NCBI RefSeq assembly: GCF_001907695.1 | Contig: NZ_KV880638.1 | Span: forward strand, 186,882 to 250,881 | Reading direction: 5' to 3' | DNA: 64,000 bases | Source: Thalassospira sp. TSL5-1 | GTDB taxonomy: Bacteria > Pseudomonadota > Alphaproteobacteria > Rhodospirillales > Thalassospiraceae | Shown here: positions 25,696 to 34,241 of the stretch, piece by piece | How the letters are laid out: the number at the start of each line of letters is the position of its first letter | How positions within the stretch are numbered: position 1 is the stretch's first letter | Notes under the pieces: generated by a model | Told to the model about the DNA's origin: nothing | The model's input: the letters and a program-made list of their open reading frames with translations, nothing else | Database searches by the model: none | Translations under genes and position numbers: made by a program

Positions 25696-27246
25696 TCAGG
25701 CCGCGTTGCCGCGCTTCAGGGTTGATTTAAGTTCGCGAAAGCTGGTGGCACCGCTTAACTGGGCAATCACGGCATACACAATCATGCCGGTGATGACGAT
25801 CCCGGCCATCACGGCGGTCCGCAGGATGGCATCGTAACCGGCATTCCAGAAAAAGACGATTGCGGCCCAAAGAACAAGCCCCATCAGGATCGATGACAAA
25901 ATGATGCGCGGCACCCGGCGTTTAAGCCGGTTATCCAGGGTTAAATGGTTGCGTTTGCGCAAAATCGTCGCCAGCGACAGGGCGTTGATCCAGGATGACA
26001 CCGCCGTTGCCGCCGCAATGCCCAGATGACCAAAAAACGGCATCAGAACAACGATCATGCCGATATTGAGCAACATGCAGATAATGCCAATACGGATGGG
26101 GGTTTTGGTATCTTCCCGGGCAAAAAAGCCAGGGGCCAGCACCTTGACCAAAACCGATGCCGGAAGCCCGCAGGCAAAAATCGTGAGCGCCATGCCCGTG
26201 GCACTTGTTTCGGTTGCGGTAAAGGCACCACGCTGAAACAGGACATTAATGATTGGCGTTCCCATAACCGCCAGGGCAATGGCCGCTGGCATGGTCAGCA
26301 GCAGGGCAATTTCGATGCCGCGATTTTGGCTATACATCGCAACAGACGGGTCCTTGCCCTGTAACTGGCGCGACAGGGTGGGCAGCATGGCGGTACCAAT
26401 GGCAATGCCAATCACACCCAGCGGCAATTGATGTACCCGGTCGGCATAATAAAGCCAGGAAACCGCCCCGTCGGACACCATCGAGGCCAGCATTGTATCG
26501 ATCAGCAGGTTCAGCTGATAAACGCCCACCCCGATCATGCCGGGGATCATGCGTTTGCCCAGCAGTTTGACCTTTTCGTCAATACGCGGCAATTGCCAGC
26601 GAATGGCGAAGCCTGCCCGTTTGCACGCAATCACCAGCCAGACAAATTGTCCGATTCCGGCCAGTAACACCCCCCATGCCAGGGCATGGGACGGGGTTTC
26701 GGTAACGGGGGTTAAGCCCAGCAAGGCGCCGATCATGAAAATGTTCAAAACCACCGGGGCGGCAGCGGCGGCGGCATAACGATGCAGGGTATTTAAAATG
26801 CCCGACATCAGGGCGACTGCCGAAATAAAGGCCAGATAGGGGAATGTAATGCGCGAGAGTTCGATGGCCAGTGCGAATTTTTCCGGATTTTCGGAAAAAC
26901 CGGGCGCAAAAACCAGCATCGCCCAGGGCATGATGATTTCGATCAGGGCGACCAGAAACCCGGTAATCACCACCAGGATTGACAAGGCATTGGCGGCAAA
27001 ATCGCGCGCTTCCTCGATTCCGCGTTTTTCAATGTCGCCTGCCAAAAGCGGAATGAAGGCGACGGAAAAGGCCCCTTCGCCAAATAGACGGCGGAACAGA
27101 TTGGGAAATTTGAAGGCGACAAAAAAGGCGTCCGCCATGCCGCCAGCCCCCAGCATGGCCGCAATCAGAATATCGCGGGCAAATCCCAGCAACCGGGACA
27201 GCAGGGTAAAGCCACTGACAGTGGCAATCGAACGCACAAGTGACAT
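25696..27246 (-). CDS. murJ: Lipid II flippase MurJ
   Basis: Inner-membrane flippase (MVF/MOP superfamily) that moves lipid II outward for peptidoglycan synthesis. 516 residues with about 14 hydrophobic segments. The N-terminus has TVSGFTLLSRLLGFARDILIA, and PNLFRRLFGEGAFSVAFIPL is the MurJ signature loop; RGAFT at about residue 340 is also conserved. ATG 27246. A 346-bp region with dyads and a possible structured RNA separates it from glnD upstream. Confidence 0.96.
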   Translation of the reverse strand: MSLVRSIATVSGFTLLSRLLGFARDILIAAMLGAGGMADAFFVAFKFPNLFRRLFGEGAFSVAFIPLLAGDIEKRGIEEARDFAANALSILVVITGFLVALIEIIMPWAMLVFAPGFSENPEKFALAIELSRITFPYLAFISAVALMSGILNTLHRYAAAAAAPVVLNIFMIGALLGLTPVTETPSHALAWGVLLAGIGQFVWLVIACKRAGFAIRWQLPRIDEKVKLLGKRMIPGMIGVGVYQLNLLIDTMLASMVSDGAVSWLYYADRVHQLPLGVIGIAIGTAMLPTLSRQLQGKDPSVAMYSQNRGIEIALLLTMPAAIALAVMGTPIINVLFQRGAFTATETSATGMALTIFACGLPASVLVKVLAPGFFAREDTKTPIRIGIICMLLNIGMIVVLMPFFGHLGIAAATAVSSWINALSLATILRKRNHLTLDNRLKRRVPRIILSSILMGLVLWAAIVFFWNAGYDAILRTAVMAGIVITGMIVYAVIAQLSGATSFRELKSTLKRGNAA

Positions 27247-27339
27247 GGTCTATCTGATCCGAAATTGCAGCACTTTGGCCGCGAGATTGCCAGTGGAAGG
27301 TGAAAGAAACGGTAATTTTTGGTCGTTCCGGGCCTTGGA

Positions 27340-27376
27340 CATCACAAATTATTTATGCTTTGTGATGGCTGTCACA
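27340..27376. promoter_or_regulatory. Crp/Fnr-type dyads upstream of murJ
   Basis: TGTGA-TGGCTG-TCACA (27361-27376) matches the classical Crp pattern with a six-base centre. It overlaps a wider repeat, CATCACAAA (27340-27348) with TTTGTGATG (27359-27367). The position, 94-130 bp before the murJ ATG, fits a regulated promoter. Binding is inference. Confidence 0.5.
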
Positions 27377-27449
27377 GGCCTTTGCCGGTGATTTGGGCAA
27401 TTTTGGTGTCTCCAGTTTTTGTTGGGACACGAGCTTCTGGAATTTGACG

Positions 27450-27550
27450 GACGAGAGCATAAAAAGGGCCCCCACCCTGTAAGGCCAAGAGCAAGGCCGA
27501 TCCGGTCAGAATAGACCGACAGGGCTGGTGGAGATATCCTCGCTCTCGTC
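27450..27550 (-). ncRNA. Candidate structured RNA in the glnD-murJ gap
   Basis: A closing 9-bp perfect stem GACGAGAGC (27450-27458)/GCTCTCGTC (27542-27550) encloses a second helix CCCTGT (27475-27480)/ACAGGG (27519-27524), extended by CCA/TGG. This in turn encloses two hairpins: GGCC-GGCC (27483-27498) and CGGTC/GACCG (27503-27518). The nested multibranch layout looks designed. It would lie in the 5' leader of murJ on the minus strand. It matches no RNA family I can name. The rest of the 27247-27592 gap has only the dyads listed separately. Confidence 0.4.
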
Positions 27551-27592
27551 ACATGATCAATGAACCGCGTTTGGTCGGGAAATTGCCTGACC

Positions 27593-30340
27593 TTAACGCG
27601 GATCATGTTTGCTTAAAACATCGATCAGGCTTTCCTTGATCTGGACAAACTTTGTCCGGCTATCAATTTTCAGGCCAAAAACATCCTTCACGTAAAAAAC
27701 GTCCACTGCGCGTTCGCCAAAGGTGGAAATGCGGGCCGAGGCAATTTGTAGCGACAGGTCGCGCAAAACACGGGTGATGTCATACAGCAGGCCCTGGCGG
27801 TCCCGTGCAGTCACTTCGATCACGGTGTGGGTACGGCTGGCCTTGTTATCGATAATGACATTGGGTTCCACCCTGAACACCGCCGTGCGGGCCTTGTTAT
27901 CCACCACCTGGCGCTTTTTGATTTCGCCACTGGGGCGCAACTGCCCGGAAATGACTTCCTCCAGGGTTTTGCGCAGTTTGTTGAGCCGCCCCTTGTCGTT
28001 AAACGCTTCGCCATTGGCATCCTGAATCCAGAAGGTATCAAGCGCCATGCCGTCGCTAAGGGTCAGGATTTTGGCATCGACAATGCTGGCTCCACATACC
28101 GCCATGCCCCCGGCAATTTGCGAAAACAGACCGGGATGGTCGGTGGTGTGAACCGTGATTTCGGTGGCATCCATATCGGTTTCAATCCGGGTATGGATGG
28201 TAATATCTGCACCGGATTTTTTGGCATCCCGGGTCAGTTCGGCATGGCGCAACTGGGTTTCGGTATCAAAACTCAGCCAATAGGACGGATAGCCGCGCGC
28301 GATGAAATCCTCGATATCCTGCTCGTTCCAGTCGGTCAGGGCCTCGCGTACTTTTTGCTGGGCACGGGCCACACGGGAATCGCGGTTATCGGCATTCAAA
28401 CCGCCCGACAGCAAATCATCGGTGGCGTAATAAAGCTCGCGCAGAAGCGATGCCTTCCAGCCATTCCAGATATTGGGGCCAACGGCACGAATATCGGCCA
28501 CCGTCAGGCATAACAGCAGGCGCAGGCGTTCCTGCGATTGCACCAGGTCGGCAAAGGCACGAATGGTGGTCGGGTCATTGAGGTCGCGTTTAAACGCAGT
28601 GGCACTCATCCACAAATGCGCCTTGACCAGCCAGGCGACGGTTTCGGTATCGGCCGGGTTAAGGCCCAGGCGCGGGCAGAGTTTTTCGGCGACTTCGGCC
28701 CCCAGTTCGGAATGGTCGCCGCCACGCCCCTTGGCAATGTCATGCAGCAGGACGGCCACATATAAAACCTGGCGCGATATCACCTTGTGGACCACCGATG
28801 TTGCCACCGGGGCCTCTTCGGCAAGGTCGCCACATTCGATCTGGTTAAGGATGCCAATGGCGCGGATGGTATGCTCGTCCACGGTGTAGGTGTGGTACAT
28901 GTCATATTGCATCTGGGCCACGACACGGCCAAAATCGGGCACAAAACGGCCCAAAACCCCGGCTTCGTTCATTTTGCGCAGCGGAATATCCGGTGTGATT
29001 TTGTGGGACAAAATTTGCAGGAAAATGGCGTTTGCCGCCGGGTCCTTTTGCAAATTCTGGTCAATCAGTTGCAGGTTTTGTGTCACCCAGCGCAGGCTTT
29101 CAGGGTGAATACCAACCCCGTTTTGATGGGCGACCAGAAACAGGCGCAGCATCTGGATCGGGTCGTCGCGAAATACATCGCGGCTTTCAACGGCCAGCCG
29201 GTCATTGCGCAGCTGAAAGCCGTCAATTTCCTTATTGCCGAAAAACCGGGCCGGAAAACGGATCAAGGGGCGGCGCTGATGGCGTTCCTCAAGGGCGGCG
29301 CAGAAAATGCGGGTCAGATTGCCCACATGTTTGACCATCAGGTAATAGTGCTTCATGAAGCGTTCAACGCCAATGGTCCCGGCATGGTCGGTATAGCCAA
29401 GGCGGGTGGCGATATCGCGCTGCATGTCAAATGTCAGGCGGTCTTCGGGGCGGTCCGACAGGTAATGCAGCCAGCAGCGCACCGACCATAAAAAATTCTG
29501 TGCTTTTAAAAAGCCCTGGGCTTCCTTTTTGGTCAGGACACGCTGGTCCACCAGTTCCATGGGTGTGTTCACACGGTACAGATATTTGCCAATCCAGAAC
29601 AGGGTGTGCAAATCGCGCAGGCCGCCTTTGCCATCCTTGACGTTGGGTTCCACAACATAGCGCGAATCGCCCATACGGATGTGGCGTTCGTCGCGTTCGT
29701 TCAGCTTGGCTTCGATAAATTCCAGGCCGCTGCCCTTGACCAGTTCATCCATGAACCGGGTACGAAACTGGTCGTAAATGGTTTCATCGCCCCAGACAAA
29801 CCGGCTTTCAAGCAGGTTGGTACGAATGGTGATGTCCTGGCGCGCCATGCGCAGGCAATCCTCGACCGAGCGGGTGGCATGCCCCACCTTCAGGCCCAGA
29901 TCCCACAGCATATACAGGATATATTCAACAACCTGTTCGCCATGTGCGGTTTGTTTGTAGGGAAACAGAAACAGAATATCGACATCCGAATGCGGTGCCA
30001 TATCCCCCCGGCCATAGCCCCCCACGGCCACCACCGACATGCGCTGTTCCTTGGTCGGATTATGCAGGGGATAAACAAATTCGACAGCGTAATCATGGAT
30101 CAGCCGCACGATCTGATCGATCAGGAAGCTGTAGGAAAAGACCGCATCATGGCCGGAATTGCTGGCTTCAAACCGCGTGCGGATTTCGGCCCGCCCGTGT
30201 TGCAGTGTGTCCTTCAGGCAGCGCAAGACTGCCGCACGCTGCTTGAGGGGTTTTAAATCACCATCTTTGCCAATGTTGCCAAGTTCGGTGAAAACTTTGC
30301 GACGGTCGATAATATCACGCTGATTCTTGACTTTAAGCAT
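27593..30340 (-). CDS. glnD: Bifunctional [protein-PII] uridylyltransferase/uridylyl-removing enzyme
   Basis: Senses glutamine and adds or removes UMP on PII proteins, controlling nitrogen metabolism. About 915 residues. The nucleotidyltransferase domain has VGGYGRGDMAPHSDVDILFLF near residue 110; the HD domain for deuridylylation has LLHDIAKGRGGDHSELG near 528; two ACT domains (VHTTDHPGLFSQIAGG and VTARDRQGLLYDITR) end the protein. ATG at 30340 is preferred over the TTG at 30406. It follows mutS by 256 bp. Its partner logic fits the rpoN and ptsN genes near the right end. Confidence 0.96.
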   Translation of the reverse strand: MLKVKNQRDIIDRRKVFTELGNIGKDGDLKPLKQRAAVLRCLKDTLQHGRAEIRTRFEASNSGHDAVFSYSFLIDQIVRLIHDYAVEFVYPLHNPTKEQRMSVVAVGGYGRGDMAPHSDVDILFLFPYKQTAHGEQVVEYILYMLWDLGLKVGHATRSVEDCLRMARQDITIRTNLLESRFVWGDETIYDQFRTRFMDELVKGSGLEFIEAKLNERDERHIRMGDSRYVVEPNVKDGKGGLRDLHTLFWIGKYLYRVNTPMELVDQRVLTKKEAQGFLKAQNFLWSVRCWLHYLSDRPEDRLTFDMQRDIATRLGYTDHAGTIGVERFMKHYYLMVKHVGNLTRIFCAALEERHQRRPLIRFPARFFGNKEIDGFQLRNDRLAVESRDVFRDDPIQMLRLFLVAHQNGVGIHPESLRWVTQNLQLIDQNLQKDPAANAIFLQILSHKITPDIPLRKMNEAGVLGRFVPDFGRVVAQMQYDMYHTYTVDEHTIRAIGILNQIECGDLAEEAPVATSVVHKVISRQVLYVAVLLHDIAKGRGGDHSELGAEVAEKLCPRLGLNPADTETVAWLVKAHLWMSATAFKRDLNDPTTIRAFADLVQSQERLRLLLCLTVADIRAVGPNIWNGWKASLLRELYYATDDLLSGGLNADNRDSRVARAQQKVREALTDWNEQDIEDFIARGYPSYWLSFDTETQLRHAELTRDAKKSGADITIHTRIETDMDATEITVHTTDHPGLFSQIAGGMAVCGASIVDAKILTLSDGMALDTFWIQDANGEAFNDKGRLNKLRKTLEEVISGQLRPSGEIKKRQVVDNKARTAVFRVEPNVIIDNKASRTHTVIEVTARDRQGLLYDITRVLRDLSLQIASARISTFGERAVDVFYVKDVFGLKIDSRTKFVQIKESLIDVLSKHDPR

Positions 30341-30596
30341 GGCGAAATGCGGTGTCCTTGTTGTCGGGACGTGGATGCCGGGTTTGAGGGCCAGGCATTG
30401 AAGCAACGGGCAAATATGGTGGCCTTAATATACGGGCAGCTGGCGCACACAGGAGCGCAGGGCGCGATTTTTGCGTGCCGCCCCCCTGATTACCAGTAAA
30501 ATATTTACCACCGGCCTGATTTATATATCTGGCCCAAAACCGTTTTTTCCAGTGTCGCCGGGCAATGGCGATACCGGTTCTTCCAAAAGGCTGGCG

Positions 30597-33326
30597 CTAG
30601 TTTTCTGCCTGGCGTTTTAAATCGCGCAGGCGATATAGCGCATCAAGTGCCTCGCGCGGGGACATGTCGTCAGGGTCAAGCGACCCCAGGGCGTCAAGCA
30701 GCGATCGTTGCTCCGCGCTCAGGCTGGGGGCGGCGGCCTGTTCTTCCTTTTCCACCTGGGCCATTGCAGCAGCAAAAAGCGGCAAATCGTCGGCCAGTTT
30801 GGAAACGGCACCGCCCTGTTGGCCCTTTTCCAGGGTTTTCAAAACCTGTTCGGCCCGTTTGATCACCGCCTTGGGCAATCCGGCAAGCTGGGCTACATGA
30901 ATACCATAAGACCGGTCCGCACTGCCGGGGCCAACTTCGTGCAAAAACACCACCTCATTCTGCCATTCCTTGATCAGCATGGTATGGCAGGAAAGATGTG
31001 CCAGCTTGGCGGCAAGGGCGGTCAGTTCATGGTAATGTGTGGCAAAAAGCCCCCGGCATTTATTGACCTCATGCAGGTTTTCCACCACCGCCCAGGCAAT
31101 GGACAGGCCATCAAAGGTGGCGGTACCACGCCCGATTTCATCCAAGATAACCAGCGAGCGGTCGGTCGCCTGATTGATAATCGCGGCGGTTTCCACCATT
31201 TCGACCATAAAGGTTGATCGCCCGCGCGCCAGGTCATCCGCCGCACCAACGCGCGAAAACAACCGGTCAATGGCACCAATATGGGCCGATTGCGCCGGGA
31301 CAAATGCGCCGATTTGCGCCAGCACAGCAATCAGCGCGTTCTGGCGCAGGAAGGTGGATTTACCCGCCATGTTGGGGCCGGTAATCAGCCACAGTTTTTG
31401 TTCGTCTTCCAGGCGGCAGTCATTGGCAACAAAGGGCGATTCGCCGGCATTTTGCAGGGCGGCCTCGACCACCGGGTGGCGGCCACCGCGAATGTCAAAG
31501 GACAGGCTGTTATCAATGACCGGGCGAATGCAGCTTTGCTCGCGTGCCAGTTCGGCAAGGGAGGCGGAAACATCCAGCCCCGCCAGCGCCTGGGCGCAGC
31601 GGGCAATCGGGTCGGCATGAGCCAGCACCGAATTGACCAGATCGGCAAACAGTTCCAGTTCCAGCGCCATCGCCTGGTCGCCTGCTTTCGAGACCTTGCT
31701 TTCCAGCTCCGATAGGGCAACGGTGGTAAAACGCACGGCATTGGCCATTGTCTGGCGGTGAATGAATTCATCCACCTCCATCATCTTGTCGGCCTGTTTG
31801 GCCGGAACTTCGATAAAATAGCCCAGAACGTTATTATGTTTGACCTTCAGGCTGGAAATGCCGGTTTGTTCGGTATAGCGCGCCTGCAAATTGGCAATCA
31901 GTTTTTTGCTTTCGCTTGACAGCATGCGCAATTCATCAAGTGGCGGGTGATAGCCACTGGCGATAAAGCCACCATCACGCGCCATCAAAGGCAGGCTGTC
32001 CGAAAGCGCCCGGCGCAACAAATCCACCAGGTCGCCATGATGGCCCATTTCCGTCAAATGGTTATTCAGGGCAGCGGGCAGGGCATCCAGGCTGTTATCG
32101 GCCGGGTGGTCCAAAAGGTTGCGAATGGCAAAGGCACAGGCCAGGCCATCGCGCAATGCGGCCAAATCACGCGGGCCGCCCCGGCCAATCGACAGGCGCG
32201 AAAGGGCGCGTTCAATATCGGGGCATTCCGACAGGGCATTGCGCAAATCACCCCGCAAATCGTCATGGTCATGAAAATAACTGACCAGATCAAGCCGCTG
32301 GTTAATTGCCCCGGCATCGGTTAACGGGGCGGAAAGACGGGCGGCCAGCAAACGGGCGCCGGCCCCGGTGCGGGTGCGGTCAATCACTGATAACAGCGAC
32401 CCTTTGCGCTCCCCGCTTTGGGTTTGGGTCAGTTCCAGGCTGCGCCGGGTGGCGGCATCAATTTCCATTGCCGCCCCCTGCGCCATGCGCATGGGCGGCG
32501 ACAGGCGCGGCATCTGGCCCTTTTGGGTCAGCTCGACATAATCAATCAGCGCGCCGGCGGCCGAAAGCTCGGCGGTTTCAAACCCGCCAAAGGCATCAAG
32601 GGCGGCCACATCATACAGCTTTTTCAGGCGCAGTTCGGCATTGGCCGAATCGAACCGCGCCGCGGGCTGCGGCGTGATGATATTTTTATATTCGTTATAT
32701 AAATCAAACATTTCCGACCGGTTTAACAAACGATCGGAAATCAGGATTTCACCGGGATCAAGCCGGGCGATGGCGGCACTCAGGCCCGTATTTGCACAGG
32801 GCTGGACGTAAAAATCGCCCGTTGAAATATCCAGCCAGGCAACCCCCATTTTGCCACGCACATCGGCAATCGCGGCCAGATAATTATGGCGTCGCGCATC
32901 GAGCAGGCTGTCTTCGGTGAGTGTGCCCGGCGTGATCAGGCGCACTACATCGCGTTTGACAACCGATTTAGCACCCCGTTTTTTGGCTTCTGCCGGGTCT
33001 TCCATCTGTTCGCAAACCGCGACGCGAAACCCTTTGCGAATTAAACGCTGCAAATAGGTTTCGTGGCTATGGACAGGAACACCGGCCATGGGAATATCGT
33101 TTCCCTGATGTTTGCCTCGCTTTGTCAGGGCAATATCAAGGGCTTCGGCGGCTTTGACGGCATCGTCAAAGAACAGCTCGTAAAAATCGCCCATCCGGTA
33201 AAACAGCAGGCAATCCTGATACTGTTCTTTCAGTTCAAGGAACTGAACCATCATCGGGGTTGCGCCGTCGCGGTTAAAATCGGGTGTGGTCATGGTTTTT
33301 TCAGAAGATCCGGGCATCTTGTTCAT
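30597..33326 (-). CDS. mutS: DNA mismatch repair protein MutS
   Basis: Recognises mismatches after replication. The N-terminal mismatch-binding domain reads [30 protein letters not shown], with the Phe-x-Glu of the mismatch wedge. The ABC-type ATPase has Walker [10 protein letters not shown] near residue 650, and [17 protein letters not shown]. 909 residues, the common length for alphaproteobacteria. ATG 33326. First gene of the minus-strand run, divergent from the 172-residue gene at 33454. Confidence 0.98.
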   Translation of the reverse strand: MNKMPGSSEKTMTTPDFNRDGATPMMVQFLELKEQYQDCLLFYRMGDFYELFFDDAVKAAEALDIALTKRGKHQGNDIPMAGVPVHSHETYLQRLIRKGFRVAVCEQMEDPAEAKKRGAKSVVKRDVVRLITPGTLTEDSLLDARRHNYLAAIADVRGKMGVAWLDISTGDFYVQPCANTGLSAAIARLDPGEILISDRLLNRSEMFDLYNEYKNIITPQPAARFDSANAELRLKKLYDVAALDAFGGFETAELSAAGALIDYVELTQKGQMPRLSPPMRMAQGAAMEIDAATRRSLELTQTQSGERKGSLLSVIDRTRTGAGARLLAARLSAPLTDAGAINQRLDLVSYFHDHDDLRGDLRNALSECPDIERALSRLSIGRGGPRDLAALRDGLACAFAIRNLLDHPADNSLDALPAALNNHLTEMGHHGDLVDLLRRALSDSLPLMARDGGFIASGYHPPLDELRMLSSESKKLIANLQARYTEQTGISSLKVKHNNVLGYFIEVPAKQADKMMEVDEFIHRQTMANAVRFTTVALSELESKVSKAGDQAMALELELFADLVNSVLAHADPIARCAQALAGLDVSASLAELAREQSCIRPVIDNSLSFDIRGGRHPVVEAALQNAGESPFVANDCRLEDEQKLWLITGPNMAGKSTFLRQNALIAVLAQIGAFVPAQSAHIGAIDRLFSRVGAADDLARGRSTFMVEMVETAAIINQATDRSLVILDEIGRGTATFDGLSIAWAVVENLHEVNKCRGLFATHYHELTALAAKLAHLSCHTMLIKEWQNEVVFLHEVGPGSADRSYGIHVAQLAGLPKAVIKRAEQVLKTLEKGQQGGAVSKLADDLPLFAAAMAQVEKEEQAAAPSLSAEQRSLLDALGSLDPDDMSPREALDALYRLRDLKRQAEN

Positions 33327-33453
33327 GCAAGCCTTGATAGCAAACCCGGCGGGACTTGGCGAGGGGGGCCGTTATTTTGCCCTAAAGTTTTGCAATATAT
33401 GATAAAATACTTTTGTTGAATGTTATCGGACCAGTGACCGAGGAGAAAAAACA

Positions 33454-33972
33454 ATGACTGAAGAACACATCACAGCCCAGGTTCCGGAACTGGTCGGCTT
33501 GTTTGATACCAAAGAATCTTTTGATGCGGCAGTAAAGGCGCTTACGGCGGCGGGTTTTTCCCATACGGATCTTTCCGCGCTTAGCACCCATGAAAGCATC
33601 GATGTTGCCGGCAAGGAAGGCCAGTCCTGGAGCGACGTGCTGACCGCGATGTTTGGCGAAGTCAAATACGAAGTCCCCTTGGTGGCATCGGGGGCGATTG
33701 CCCTGTTTGGCGGGGCGGCAACGGCGGCGCTTGCGCTCGCGATTGGGGCCGGGGTTGGCACAATGGCCCTGACCGATTTTATCGATAAGGTCACATCCAC
33801 CCCCCATACCGAAGATTTCGCAAAGGCGATCAAGGATGGTTCGGCGGCCCTTTGGGTGCGCCTTGACCCGGCAGACCCGACCAAAGAAGCCAAAGCCCGT
33901 GAGATTTTTGCGCTGAATAACGCGCATAATGTTCATATTCATGAGCCGGTCAAACCGGCAGATGATGCCTGA
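33454..33972 (+). CDS. Unrecognised small protein with hydrophobic middle, stress-protein-like
   Basis: 172 residues. The N-terminal part ELVGLFDTKESFDAAVKALTAAGFSHTDLSAL has the outline of the YflT/general-stress fold, in which a cofactor-free ferredoxin-like domain precedes a membrane hairpin. Residues 85-112 are a Gly/Ala-rich hydrophobic segment (SGAIALFGGAATAALALAIGAG). The C-terminal third, FAKAIKDGSAALWVRLDP, resembles the second half of the same fold. ACCGAGGAGAAAAAAC gives a good ribosome site before ATG 33454. Monocistronic with its own terminator. Function unknown; the stress link is a guess from fold outline. Confidence 0.75.
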   Translation: MTEEHITAQVPELVGLFDTKESFDAAVKALTAAGFSHTDLSALSTHESIDVAGKEGQSWSDVLTAMFGEVKYEVPLVASGAIALFGGAATAALALAIGAGVGTMALTDFIDKVTSTPHTEDFAKAIKDGSAALWVRLDPADPTKEAKAREIFALNNAHNVHIHEPVKPADDA

Positions 33973-33998
33973 TTATGGGCTGTTAACGGATTGCCTCA

Positions 33999-34033
33999 AA
34001 GGCACCCTGCTTGCGCGCCGGGTGCCTTTTTTT
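33999..34033 (+). terminator. Terminator after the 172-residue gene
   Basis: AAGGCACCC/GGGTGCCTT stem with a 12-base loop and seven Ts. Confidence 0.9.
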
Positions 34034-34241
34034 ATTGGTGTAATTGAAATCCTCTGTTCCGATGTGATGATGTTGCGATGCAACATACGGAAAATGCAGG
34101 AAAAATTGCAATTTTCATCAACTGGTCCTTTGACCGGCGTGCGGAACCCTGATTTATTACGGGGTTCCCCTTGGCAGTCCCACAACCTGTCTTTGGGTTC
34201 ACCGCTTTTCTCACCCACCATGCAAGCGTCAGTGAAGACAT

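Noticed and set aside
27461-27480. 4.5S SRP RNA, suggested by the string GGGCCCCCACCCTG
   Set aside because: The conserved SRP core (GGTCAGG with GGAAGCAGCC) is absent from the surrounding sequence on either strand.
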